Shown here: positions 1 through 9,422 of the stretch, piece after piece
Layout: every line of letters starts with the position of its first letter
How positions within the stretch are numbered: the stretch's first letter is position 1
Assembly: GCA_003562655.1 (NCBI GenBank)
Contig: PWUC01000119.1
Location: 1-26,136, forward strand
Reading direction: 5' to 3'
From: Clostridia bacterium
GTDB lineage: Bacteria > Bacillota_E > SLMV01 > PUMD01
DNA length: 26,136 nucleotides
Program-made: the position numbers and the translations under genes
Notes under the pieces: generated by a model
What the model saw: the letters and a program-made list of their open reading frames with translations, nothing else
Told to the model about the DNA's origin: nothing
The model's database searches: none

Positions 1-166
1 CCTGGTTCAGACTGGTTAGGACGATGGTCTCCTCCCCGGGGTTATACCGGCCCCCTCCCCTGTGTGCCATTTCCCCGGGATCCTTTGCGGTGAAGGTGGC
101 CAGACTGTGTTCAAAGGCCGCCATGTACGGCCCGGGTTCTCCCCGCCTCATCATGAAGGGCAGCAC
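1..166 (-). CDS. DUF3786-like protein, N-terminal part only (cut by window edge)
   Basis: An open frame runs from a GTG at 166 to the left edge, so only about 55 residues are visible and the C-terminus lies outside the window. The GTG is preceded by a good ribosome site (GGAGGT, 9 bases upstream), which decided the start. The visible part reads like a real soluble protein and contains AFEHSLATFTAKDPGEMAHR followed by a Gly-rich stretch and RYNPGEETIVL. This pattern (a short helix ending in DPxEMA, then a Gly and a beta strand) resembles the start of DUF3786 proteins, a family of unknown role common in anaerobes. The family assignment is from memory of the pattern and is tentative; that the frame is coding is more secure. 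Confidence 0.5.
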   Translation of the reverse strand, partial: MLPFMMRRGEPGPYMAAFEHSLATFTAKDPGEMAHRGGGRYNPGEETIVLTSLNQ

Positions 167-690
167 GGTTGATCGACCTCCCTGTCACCGTCTACTTGCC
201 CAACAGCTGGCGACATTCCTGCCCGTTGCAATAGATCCCGTATTGGGTGGATCATCTCCACGTGGGACCGGGCGCGGACCGCTCATGCCCGGGATCGAAC
301 AGGCGGGATCCTCTGACCTGTCTGCTCTTGGGCTCAGCGACGGGGCCTCGCATCCGCGGTCAGCCGGAAGCCCATGGGAGCTTGCACCGCACTGCCCGCA
401 GGGGCTGAGCCCTGCCCGGCCACTGAAGACCGACCGGGGATGAAAACCCCGGCAGGCAAACACCCGGATCGCCGGACCGGTCCGGGGCAGCATCAGGCAC
501 AGACCATCCCCGCAGACCGATGCATCCACTCCGCTGCCGCCAGGCTGCGATGAACCGTGCCCCGGCCCTGGCCGGAGACAGAAATCGGCACCGCGCCCAC
601 AGATGAGAAGGGACAGACCGGGCTGACGTGATCGGCAGCCCCATTATCCCGACTGTCAGCCCCCGGGACCGTGCCCACCCGTTTTCACCG
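167..690. other. 524-base intergenic region with strong GC hairpins, no convincing gene
   Basis: No frame on either strand here reads like a protein; the open frames are Arg/Pro/Gly-rich and lack family motifs. The stretch does contain several strong inverted repeats: 398-415 (6-bp arms around CTGAGC), 434-452 (CCGGGG / CCCCGG around a 7-base loop), a perfect 14-bp palindrome at 472-485 (CCGGACCGGTCCGG), and 620-662 (8-bp arms). It could be the flhP terminator plus a structured leader or small RNA for the downstream DUF3786-like gene, or an eroded gene. I could not match it to a named RNA family. Confidence 0.5.
620..662 (-). terminator. Possible terminator or structured element after flhP
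   Basis: On the minus strand GGGCTGAC and GTCAGCCC form a perfect 8-bp stem, 28 bases beyond the flhP stop. A second inner stem (GTCGG with CCGAT, one wobble) is possible. The following bases are pyrimidine-rich (GGTCTGTCCCTTCTC) but lack a clean U-run, so this is a weak intrinsic-terminator candidate. Confidence 0.35.
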
Positions 691-1506
691 TCACCGGCGC
701 ATGGTGCTGGCCAGATCCAGCATTTGATCGGCCGTCTGCAGCACTCGCCCGTTGAGCTGGAAGGCCCGCTGTGCCATGATCAGGTTCATCATCTCCTGCG
801 CCAGGTCCACATTCGAGGCCTCCAGGCATCCCTGGCGGATGAAACCGGGTTCGTCGGGCGGCAGCACCGCGCCCTCCTCCATCCCATACAACCCATCACC
901 CAGGGGCCACACGCCGTCCGGTCCCGACGGCACCACGCGCTGCAGCTGCCCCAGCTCCTGGAGCTGTCCCTCCTCTGCCGTCGACACCTGTACCGCCCCG
1001 TCGGGGGAAATGGTCAGGTCGCCGCCGGCATCGGGGGGCACCTGCAGCCGCTCATCGATGTCCAGCAAAAGATATCGGCCGGCCGCATCCACCAGATGAC
1101 CCTCGGGATCGAGGTGAAAGGACCTGCTCCGCGTGTATCCGAGAACCTGGCCCCCGGCGTCGCCCAGGATCAGGTAGCCCTCGCCCTCCACCGCGAGGTC
1201 GAAGGGACGCCCCGTCGCGATGAGCGGGCCCTGTCCGCGGTCCAGCCCGGTCGCTCTTGCGCTGACCCCGTGCCCCCGGCTCATCTGGACCACTGCCGTC
1301 TCCGGTCCGGGGAGTGAAACCGGCTGATAGAGGGGCTGGGCACTCATCTGGTGCAGCTGCACATAGGCCAGTTCGGAGAAACTCGTCCCGTGCCTCTGAA
1401 AGCCCTCCGTGTTCACATTGGCGATATTGTGGGCCGTGGTGCCGAGCAGGACAGAACTTGCCCTCATGCCCGAAGCCGAGGCCCACATGGATCCAAACAT
1501 TCCCAT
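691..1506 (-). CDS. flhP: Flagellar hook-basal body (rod) protein, FlgG/FlhP family
   Basis: This is a flagellar axial protein of the FlgF/FlgG group, expected in the distal rod of the basal body. The N-terminal rod signature is present (MFGSMWASASGMRASSVLL, then HNIANVNTEGF), as is the C-terminal helix that packs against it (EASNVDLAQEMMNLIMAQRAFQLN...MLDLAS). The central DLAVEGEGYLIL and TRSRSFHLDPEGHLV segments are typical of the family. At 271 residues the length is normal. I chose ATG 1506 because AGGGAG lies 5 bases upstream; GTG 1512 and ATG 1500 are alternatives. It starts 16 bases after flhO stops, so the two are almost certainly co-transcribed and share the upstream riboswitch. Naming as flhP rather than flgG follows position after spoIIID and flhO, as in Bacillus subtilis. 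Confidence 0.88.
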   Translation of the reverse strand: MGMFGSMWASASGMRASSVLLGTTAHNIANVNTEGFQRHGTSFSELAYVQLHQMSAQPLYQPVSLPGPETAVVQMSRGHGVSARATGLDRGQGPLIATGRPFDLAVEGEGYLILGDAGGQVLGYTRSRSFHLDPEGHLVDAAGRYLLLDIDERLQVPPDAGGDLTISPDGAVQVSTAEEGQLQELGQLQRVVPSGPDGVWPLGDGLYGMEEGAVLPPDEPGFIRQGCLEASNVDLAQEMMNLIMAQRAFQLNGRVLQTADQMLDLASTMRR

Positions 1507-1522
1507 CTCCACTCCCTTCCAC

Positions 1523-2275
1523 CTACACGCCCTCCGGCAGCCTCAGAGTCTCATCCAGGGTACGGTCCTGCACCTGGAAGGCGGTGTGATTCGCCTGGTA
1601 GCTCCTCTGGACCGCCATCAGCCGCGTGATCTGCTCCACCATGTCGGCGTTGGAGAGCTCGAGAAAGCCCTGCATGAACCCGGTCTCGGGAAGCTGGTTT
1701 TCCACCTCCACCGGGCCGTTGACCCGAAAATGACCGGATTCTGCCTCCCGCAGCAGGCCGGGGTCGGGATTGACCGCGGCGATCTGCCCCAGGGCCTGCT
1801 CCCCGGCGCGCACTGTGCCGTCATCCTCCACCGTGAAGGGCCCGTCTCCAACCTGCAGGAGGCCCGTCGTGGACCGGAGCCTCAGGCCCTGCCCCGCCGC
1901 CAGGTAACCGTCCCCATCGACGACGAAACTGCCATTTCGAGTCAGCATTAGTCCCCCGTCGCCCTCGAGGACGAAGTAACCCGGGCCGTCCAGGGCAAGG
2001 TCGGACAGACCACCCGTCGCGTGAATGCGGCCGGCGGCATCCGAGGTGTGTATGCCGGCGATCCTCGTCCCGGCATTCGTGTAGCCGACGAAAGATCCCC
2101 CACCGCCCCCGCCGATGCCCGTTCTCTGAAGGAGCAGGACACCGAAGGGCGACAGCGTCGGCTGTCCGGCCCTGTGGCCGGGCGTGTTCACATTTGCGAT
2201 GTTGTTAGAGATGATCCTCTGGCTGGAAGCCCCGGCAAGCATCGCCGAGGCCGAGGTATATACACCCCGCAGCAT
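1523..2275 (-). CDS. flhO: Flagellar hook-basal body (rod) protein, FlgG/FlhO family
   Basis: This 250-residue paralogue of the next gene is also a FlgF/FlgG-type rod protein. It opens with the rod helix MLRGVYTSASAMLAGASSQR followed by ISNNIANVNTPGH and ends with ELSNADMVEQITRLMAVQRS plus a coiled-coil tail. The middle holds LALDGPGYFVLEGDGGLMLT and RNGSFVVDGDGYLA. A run of seven glycines or near-glycines (residues about 53-60) is unusual but still in frame. The start is certain: GGGAGGTGAT lies just upstream of ATG 2275. It heads a two-gene flhO-flhP transcript preceded by a c-di-GMP-I riboswitch, so expression is predicted to respond to c-di-GMP. In B. subtilis mbl lies between spoIIID and flhO; here it is missing. 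Confidence 0.88.
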   Translation of the reverse strand: MLRGVYTSASAMLAGASSQRIISNNIANVNTPGHRAGQPTLSPFGVLLLQRTGIGGGGGGSFVGYTNAGTRIAGIHTSDAAGRIHATGGLSDLALDGPGYFVLEGDGGLMLTRNGSFVVDGDGYLAAGQGLRLRSTTGLLQVGDGPFTVEDDGTVRAGEQALGQIAAVNPDPGLLREAESGHFRVNGPVEVENQLPETGFMQGFLELSNADMVEQITRLMAVQRSYQANHTAFQVQDRTLDETLRLPEGV

Positions 2276-2342
2276 TGATCATCACCTCCCGTCCTGAGAT
2301 CTGATCCGATGCACGCAGCGAGAACCTCAGTACAGGGGCAAT

Positions 2343-2463
2343 CCGAAGGGCGAAACGGGGCCGACAAAAATGCGAATACCTTCGGCAGCCAGACTTTCCC
2401 CCGTGGGAGGAATCACGGCTTTGCGTCCCCACCTCGCGATGGGTTTGCCCTTATCGAGTATTC
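2343..2463 (-). promoter_or_regulatory. Cyclic-di-GMP-I (GEMM-I) riboswitch with expression platform, flhO leader
   Basis: The minus strand shows the aptamer core: GGGCAAACCC, a P2 stem CCCATC/GGTGGG closed by the GNRA loop GCGA, then GGACGCAAAGCC, a P3 stem CCGTG/CACGG, and a 3' part GGCTGCCGAAGG. A 7-bp P1 (GAATACT with GGTATTC, one wobble) closes the aptamer at 2463 and 2374. These are hallmark positions of GEMM-I, including the GNRA loop that docks into its receptor. The 3' CCGAAGG can instead pair perfectly with CCTTCGG (2343-2349), and the P1 5' arm can fold into ATCGAG-AATA-CTCGAT; both are mutually exclusive with P1. A short U-run (2366-2370) follows P1. This arrangement suggests a switch, though whether ligand turns flhO on or off cannot be told by eye. 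Confidence 0.85.
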
Positions 2464-2504
2464 TCGATCCTGTTCACATCGGTTTTACTTATCCAGTTCG
2501 ACAC

Positions 2505-2771
2505 TCAGGACGAAACTCCCGCATGCTGCCGCGCATATTTTCGACGAGTTGCCTCTCCCCCCCTGATGTGTCTTTCGGCCTTGTTGCGTTCGAGAACGCC
2601 CCGGACCCTGCCCGCAAGGCGAGAATCGATCTGGGGCAGCCTCTCACTGACGTCTTTGTGAACCGTGCTCTTGCTGACCTCGAACACACCGGCTGCGTCC
2701 CGCACCGTTGAACCCGTCCTGGCAATGTACTGGCTGACCTCCAGAACCCGTCGCCAGATGTAGTCTCTCAC
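2505..2771 (-). CDS. spoIIID: Sporulation transcriptional regulator SpoIIID
   Basis: SpoIIID is a small DNA-binding protein of the mother cell that modulates sigma-E genes and helps switch to sigma-K. The 88-residue product carries the family hallmarks: RDYIWRRVLEVSQYIARTG, the helix-turn-helix recognition part VFEVSKSTVHKDVSERLPQ, and the conserved HIRGGEATRRKY near the C-terminus. I chose GTG 2771 because it matches the family start (VRDYI) and has a G-rich ribosome site (AGGGGGGG) upstream; longer versions add an unrelated N-terminus and would place the candidate sigma-E promoter inside the gene. It lies 105 bases after the spoIIQ stop and appears to have its own promoter. Confidence 0.95.
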   Translation of the reverse strand: MRDYIWRRVLEVSQYIARTGSTVRDAAGVFEVSKSTVHKDVSERLPQIDSRLAGRVRGVLERNKAERHIRGGEATRRKYARQHAGVSS

Positions 2772-2802
2772 CTGCGTCCCCCCCTGCCCAAATCCGCAAT
2801 AC

Positions 2803-2831
2803 ATGTATATGCAGTGGGGGATCAAACATAC
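2803..2831 (-). promoter_or_regulatory. Candidate sigma-E promoter of spoIIID
   Basis: The minus strand reads GTATGTT, a C-rich spacer of 13 bases, then CATATACAT. This is one base from the sigma-E -35 consensus GTATATT and close to the -10 CATACAAT. Transcription would begin about 24 bases before the spoIIID GTG, a leader length matching that predicted for spoIID. The -10 overlaps a palindrome (ATACATGTAT). Confidence 0.5.
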
Positions 2832-2875
2832 CGTCCGGGCTCCGAACCTGCCCCGAACCTCGATCCTCAGTCGCC

Positions 2876-3847
2876 TCAACGAGTGATCTTTATGCCCCCG
2901 GCTGTCACCACCAGTTCCAGGGGCTCTCCCGCCCCGTCACGGATCTCCCAGTGCAGGTGGGGGGGCAGGCCCACCTCCCGGGGGGGAGGCGCTCCTATCA
3001 CGCCCAGGACATCTCCCTCGGAGACCGGGTCGCCCTCGTCGACCTCCGACGAGGCCATGGCCCCGTACACGAACAACAGGTCTTTCGCCGCAACGGTGAC
3101 CGTCACCCCGGAAGCGATCTCATCTAGTACGCTCAGGACCTGCCCAGCGGCGACAGACCGCACCGGGCTCCCCTCCTCGGCCCGGATGTCGACCCCGGGG
3201 TGAAAGATCCACTCATCGAGGGTCGCACACCGGACCCAGCCGTAACCCGTGATCACCTCTCCTGGCACGGGAAGGGCGATCACCCCCTCGGGAAGCTGCA
3301 CCGGCGGGACAACGCCAACCTCATCTGTCTTTCGGTGCGGATCCTCTTCAGAGGGCTCCGGCTCAGGATCTTTCTCCTCGACAGCGGCCCTGGCCTCGGC
3401 TACCTGTGGACGCGGCCGGGGATCGGGGCACGGCTCCGTCACCGCGGCAGGATCCTCCTGCACTGCGGGCCCCTCTGCGACGGAATGGGCGATCAGGGTC
3501 AGGCCCGGCGAGGCCCCGTCGGGCCCCCGGAGGCTGAACTCCGTCCCGCTCAGCATCATCTGCTGGAGATAGTGGGTGACCACATCGCGGCCGACGGGAA
3601 CCGGGGCGCCGTCGATGAAGCCGCCCCGTCGGGCCCCCTCATGGGGCGAGATGTCCCCGCCGGGGGCCGTGAGCGCCCACTCAAAGGCCATCTCCCGGGC
3701 CACCGGCTCCGCCGGCGTAGGCTCAATCACCCCGGATGGAGCCCTGGCTGTGAGGGAAAAGAACACCAGGCAGAACAGGGCTGCTCCCCACACCAGGCCC
3801 TTTCTGTGCAGCGTCTGACACGCCTTCACAATGAAATTGGCTTCCAA
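2876..3847 (-). CDS. spoIIQ: SpoIIQ-like membrane-anchored M23 (LytM) domain protein
   Basis: SpoIIQ is made in the forespore, crosses its membrane and zips to SpoIIIAH during engulfment. From TTG 3847 this gene encodes about 323 residues: one N-terminal transmembrane segment (GLVWGAALFCLVFFSLTA), a Pro/Glu-rich linker, and a C-terminal LytM fold. The zinc ligands are present (FHPGVD and the second His of HLHWE), but the general-base His of the Y-x-H motif is Ala (VYGAMAS), so hydrolysis may be impaired, as reported for some SpoIIQ proteins. A longer GTG start at 3913 overlaps spoIID by 4 bases, but its extra residues look non-coding and a perfect sigma-F -10 lies inside them; I therefore chose TTG 3847, with AGGGAG about 9 bases upstream. 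Position between spoIID and spoIIID matches B. subtilis. Confidence 0.85.
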   Translation of the reverse strand: MEANFIVKACQTLHRKGLVWGAALFCLVFFSLTARAPSGVIEPTPAEPVAREMAFEWALTAPGGDISPHEGARRGGFIDGAPVPVGRDVVTHYLQQMMLSGTEFSLRGPDGASPGLTLIAHSVAEGPAVQEDPAAVTEPCPDPRPRPQVAEARAAVEEKDPEPEPSEEDPHRKTDEVGVVPPVQLPEGVIALPVPGEVITGYGWVRCATLDEWIFHPGVDIRAEEGSPVRSVAAGQVLSVLDEIASGVTVTVAAKDLLFVYGAMASSEVDEGDPVSEGDVLGVIGAPPPREVGLPPHLHWEIRDGAGEPLELVVTAGGIKITR

Positions 3848-3870
3848 TACCTCCCACTCCCTTCGCCTCC

Positions 3871-3900
3871 TAGTATTGCCAGAAAAATCCCCGGCAATAC
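3871..3900 (-). promoter_or_regulatory. Candidate sigma-F promoter of spoIIQ, also an inverted repeat
   Basis: The minus strand has GTATT, a 15-base spacer, then GGCAATACTA. The latter fits the sigma-F -10 consensus GGNNANAHTR at every position; the former fits GYWTA at four of five, with the expected spacing. The outer bases also form a perfect 8-bp inverted repeat (GTATTGCC / GGCAATAC, 12 bases between), which could be incidental or an operator. It lies 9 bases after the spoIID stop. Confidence 0.6.
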
Positions 3901-3909
3901 ACCCGGTGG

Positions 3910-4953
3910 TCACCGCTCTGCAATCGTGACCTCCTCCAGGGAGCGAAGGGTACAGCCGGGATAATAGTGGGAGATGATCTCGCGGAAGGAGTAGCCCTGA
4001 TCAGCCATTCCGTCGGCCCCGTACTGGGACATGCCGACCCCGTGCCCGAAGCCCCTGACCCAGAAGGTGACGCCGTCTGCGTTTTCCTCAATCTCCCACC
4101 AGGTCGAGGGAAGATTGAGCAGCTGCCTGATGTCTCTTCCAGTGAACTCCCTGCCTCCCACCGTCGCCCGGGCAACCCGGCCGGTGCCGGTGAGGGATGT
4201 GATCTCTACGGCCGGGATGGCAGGGTTCTCCGAGGAGGCCGCCAGCAGAGCGCCGCTGACGCCCACCAGTTGGCCCAGCCTGGCCCAGCTGAAATGGTGA
4301 CGGGTCAGGCTGTAGGGGGAGTGCTCCTCGTAGGGCGAGGGGACGCTCAACAGGTAGGGAAAGGGATTGCCCCAGACGTCGGCGGCATCTTCCGTCTTCC
4401 CTCCCGAGGTCGAGTGATACACCGCCTCTATGAGGCCTCCCTCGTAGGTGACGACCAGGCCCCTGGTGGCCTCCACCGCCTCCTCGATCTTGCCCCGGTT
4501 CAACCAGTAGCCCAAAAACCCCCAGCGATCCCGCATCTGATCATTGTCGATCCAGGCCTGATCGAAATCGGGATTGTCCGAGATGTCGGCGTCGGGCGCG
4601 GCTGTCGTGCCGCTGCCGCCAAACTGACGGAGCTTGGCCACCGCATAGGTCCGGGCCAGGACCGCCTGGGCCTTCAGGGCCTCAAGGCCGAAGGTGGTCG
4701 GCATCTCCGCCGCCACCACACCCACCACGTATTCCTCCAGGGGAAGGGCCGACACCTGCTGGGTGCGGCTGATAAACACCTCGACCGTCGGATTGGTTGG
4801 ATAGCGGGCCTCGCCCGGTGCGGGCTCAGCCTCCTCTTCCTCCCGCCCCGGATCAGCCTCGCTGCGGTCGCGCAAACCACTCATCATGGTCCAGGGGATG
4901 AGGATGACCAGTATCACCAGCAGGGCGGTGAAGGTGACCAGCACGTAGCGCAA
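3910..4953 (-). CDS. spoIID: Stage II sporulation protein D, peptidoglycan lytic transglycosylase
   Basis: SpoIID is a membrane-anchored lytic transglycosylase of the mother cell that, with SpoIIP and SpoIIM, degrades septal peptidoglycan to drive engulfment. The 347-residue product has one N-terminal membrane segment (residues about 3-22), an acidic linker, then the SpoIID domain beginning at about residue 57. Visible hallmarks are LPLEEYVVGVVAAEMP, where the catalytic Glu is residue 83, YHSTSGGKTE, and GFGHGVGMSQYGA near the C-terminus. Length is normal. The start is a TTG with GAGGGG 6 bases upstream. It lies 114 bases after atpC, beyond a strong terminator and a candidate sigma-E promoter, so it is a separate transcription unit. 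Confidence 0.95.
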   Translation of the reverse strand: MRYVLVTFTALLVILVILIPWTMMSGLRDRSEADPGREEEEAEPAPGEARYPTNPTVEVFISRTQQVSALPLEEYVVGVVAAEMPTTFGLEALKAQAVLARTYAVAKLRQFGGSGTTAAPDADISDNPDFDQAWIDNDQMRDRWGFLGYWLNRGKIEEAVEATRGLVVTYEGGLIEAVYHSTSGGKTEDAADVWGNPFPYLLSVPSPYEEHSPYSLTRHHFSWARLGQLVGVSGALLAASSENPAIPAVEITSLTGTGRVARATVGGREFTGRDIRQLLNLPSTWWEIEENADGVTFWVRGFGHGVGMSQYGADGMADQGYSFREIISHYYPGCTLRSLEEVTIAER

Positions 4954-4985
4954 GATAACCCCTCTTCCACGGTCCTATTCCAGTC

Positions 4986-5014
4986 ATGTTTATGTGTCGG
5001 AGGGGGGCTTTATG
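4986..5014 (-). promoter_or_regulatory. Candidate sigma-E promoter of spoIID
   Basis: The minus strand reads CATAAA, a 14-base C-rich spacer, then CATAAACAT. The -10 is close to the sigma-E consensus CATACAAT and nearly identical to that proposed for spoIIID (CATATACAT). Predicted transcription start is about 26 bases before the spoIID TTG. The -35 match is only moderate. Confidence 0.45.
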
Positions 5015-5020
5015 TGTGCA

Positions 5021-5064
5021 CAAAACGGCAAACCCGGTGCAGCGCTGGTCGTCGCCGCACCGGG
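5021..5064 (-). terminator. Intrinsic terminator of the ATP synthase operon
   Basis: Directly after atpC the minus strand folds into a 12-bp stem (CCCGGTGCGGCG with CGCTGCACCGGG, one G-U pair) around an 8-base loop, followed by TTTGCCGTTTTG. The stem begins 3 bases after the atpC stop. This is the strongest terminator in the window and isolates the atp genes from spoIID. Confidence 0.85.
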
Positions 5065-5067
5065 GGT

Positions 5068-7835
<2,768 letters not shown>

Positions 7836-7870
7836 GTCACCTGGGACGGCGTCCCAGATCTTCACCTCCT
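7836..7870 (-). promoter_or_regulatory. atpG ribosome binding site separated from its start by a hairpin
   Basis: A perfect AGGAGGTGA (7870-7862) lies 26 bases before the family-consistent ATG at 7835, too far for direct use. Between them TGGGAC-GCC-GTCCCA (7856-7842) forms a perfect 6-bp hairpin. Folding this out would leave a spacing of about 11 bases. A second, weaker GGTGA just before the ATG is too close to act alone. Confidence 0.45.
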
Positions 7871-7883
7871 CGGGTCGGCGGGA

Positions 7884-9422
7884 TCAGGACACCTTCCTGT
7901 CCCTGTCAGTGCCGCTGCGCTTCTCTGCGTATTCCTCAATGATGTCGTCCAGGGCGTTGGCCCTGTCATCTTCCAGGGCACCGGTCTCGGAGATGTGCTC
8001 GACGATCTCACGGTGCTGATCGTGCACGTGCTCGATGAAACCCGTCACGAATTCCTCGACCTCCTCGATGGGCACATCATCCAGCTGCCCGGTGACGCCG
8101 AGGTATATGCTGAGCACCTGGTCCTGCACGGTCATGGACTCCCGTTCTCGCTGCTTCAACACCTCGGTGATCCGCTCTCCCCGCGCCAGGCGCGCCTGGG
8201 TAGCCCGGTCCAGGTCCGAACCGAACTGGGCAAAGGCCTCCAGTTCCCGGTACTGGGACAGGTCCAGGCGGAGGCGGCTGGCGACACGCTTCATGGCCGG
8301 GATCTGGGCGGCGCTGCCCACCCGGGACACGGAGCGTCCCACGTCCACCGCCGGACGGATGCCGGCGTAGAAGAGGTCGGCCTCCAGGAAGATCTGGCCG
8401 TCGGTGATGGAGATCAGGTTGGTGGGAATGTAGGCGCTGATGTCGCCGCCGTGGGTCTCGACTATGGGAAGGGCCGTCAGGGATCCTCCACCCATCAGCT
8501 CCTCGCTGAGCTTGGCCGAACGCTCCAGGAGCCTCGAGTGGATGTAGAAGATGTCCCCGGGGTAGGCCTCTCGCCCGGGGGGGCGCCGCATCAGCAGCGA
8601 CATCTCCCGGTAGGCCCAGGAATGCTTGGTCAGGTCATCGTAGATCACCAGCACATCCCGGTTCTGCTCGTACATGAAGTGCTCCCCGATGGCGCACCCG
8701 CTGTAGGGAGCGATGTAGAGCTGGGGCGCCGGCTGGCTCGCCGTCGCCGACACCACGACGGTGTGTTCGAAGGCCCCGTGTCTTTTCAGGGTGTCCACCA
8801 CCGACGCGACGGTGCTGGCCTTCTGCCCGATGGCCACATACACGCAAACGACCCCGCTGTCGCGCTGACTGATGATGGTATCCAGGACCAGGGACGTCTT
8901 ACCCGTCTGCCGGTCACCGATTATGAGTTCCCTCTGACCCCGGCCGATGGGTATCATGGAGTCAATGGCCTTCCATCCCGTCTGCAGGGGGGTGTTGACC
9001 TGTTCCCGGTACATGACACCGGGAGCCTTGATCTCGATGGGGCGGGTTGCATCGGTTTCAATGGGTCCCTCCCCGTCGATGGGCTGCCCCAGGGAATTGA
9101 CCACCCGGCCCAGCATTGCATCCCCCACGGGGACCTCCACGATCCTGCCCGTGCTGCGGACCTCATCGCCGGACTTGATGTCGGCGAAGGGGCCGAGGAT
9201 GACGACCCCCACGGTGTCTCTTTCCAGGTTGAAGGCCATGCCGTAGACCCCGGTGCTGAACTGAAGCAGCTCCCCGGCCATGGCTCCCCGGAGTCCGTAC
9301 ACCCCGGCGACGCCGTCGGCGACCTCTATGACCGTGCCAACCTGGTCGACATCAACCTTGATCTCGTAGCTCTCGAGCTGCTGGCGCAGAACTGAACTGA
9401 CCTCGTCTATCCTGGCACTCAA
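7884..9422 (-). CDS. atpA: F1Fo ATP synthase alpha subunit
   Basis: Alpha carries the non-catalytic nucleotide sites of F1. The 512-residue product has the normal length and motifs: [17 protein letters not shown] in the beta barrel, [18 protein letters not shown] with the Walker A at residues 169-176, [18 protein letters not shown], and [20 protein letters not shown] with [20 protein letters not shown]. The start is a TTG whose last bases overlap the atpH stop (TTGA), with GAGG a few bases upstream, implying translational coupling. The C-terminus ends in a short charged tail. Confidence 0.98.
   Translation of the reverse strand: MSARIDEVSSVLRQQLESYEIKVDVDQVGTVIEVADGVAGVYGLRGAMAGELLQFSTGVYGMAFNLERDTVGVVILGPFADIKSGDEVRSTGRIVEVPVGDAMLGRVVNSLGQPIDGEGPIETDATRPIEIKAPGVMYREQVNTPLQTGWKAIDSMIPIGRGQRELIIGDRQTGKTSLVLDTIISQRDSGVVCVYVAIGQKASTVASVVDTLKRHGAFEHTVVVSATASQPAPQLYIAPYSGCAIGEHFMYEQNRDVLVIYDDLTKHSWAYREMSLLMRRPPGREAYPGDIFYIHSRLLERSAKLSEELMGGGSLTALPIVETHGGDISAYIPTNLISITDGQIFLEADLFYAGIRPAVDVGRSVSRVGSAAQIPAMKRVASRLRLDLSQYRELEAFAQFGSDLDRATQARLARGERITEVLKQRERESMTVQDQVLSIYLGVTGQLDDVPIEEVEEFVTGFIEHVHDQHREIVEHISETGALEDDRANALDDIIEEYAEKRSGTDRDRKVS

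Noticed and set aside
290..322. Sequence on the minus strand resembling a tRNA T-loop (GTTCGATCCCG) and a B12-box (GTCAG..GAT.CC.GCCTG)
   Set aside because: The flanking bases do not form a T-stem or cloverleaf, and no other cobalamin riboswitch core elements appear upstream on the same strand.
185..678. Several 60-115 codon open frames in the intergenic region before flhP's end
   Set aside because: Arg/Pro/Cys-rich, overlapping one another in different frames, without family motifs or good ribosome sites.
2045..2130. Possible frameshift or slippage at the glycine run in flhO
   Set aside because: The frame continues normally on both sides and the conserved C-terminus is in frame, so no error is needed.
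3848..3913. N-terminal extension of the SpoIIQ-like protein from GTG 3913
   Set aside because: It overlaps a near-perfect sigma-F promoter, has no good ribosome site and adds an unrelated Arg-rich peptide.
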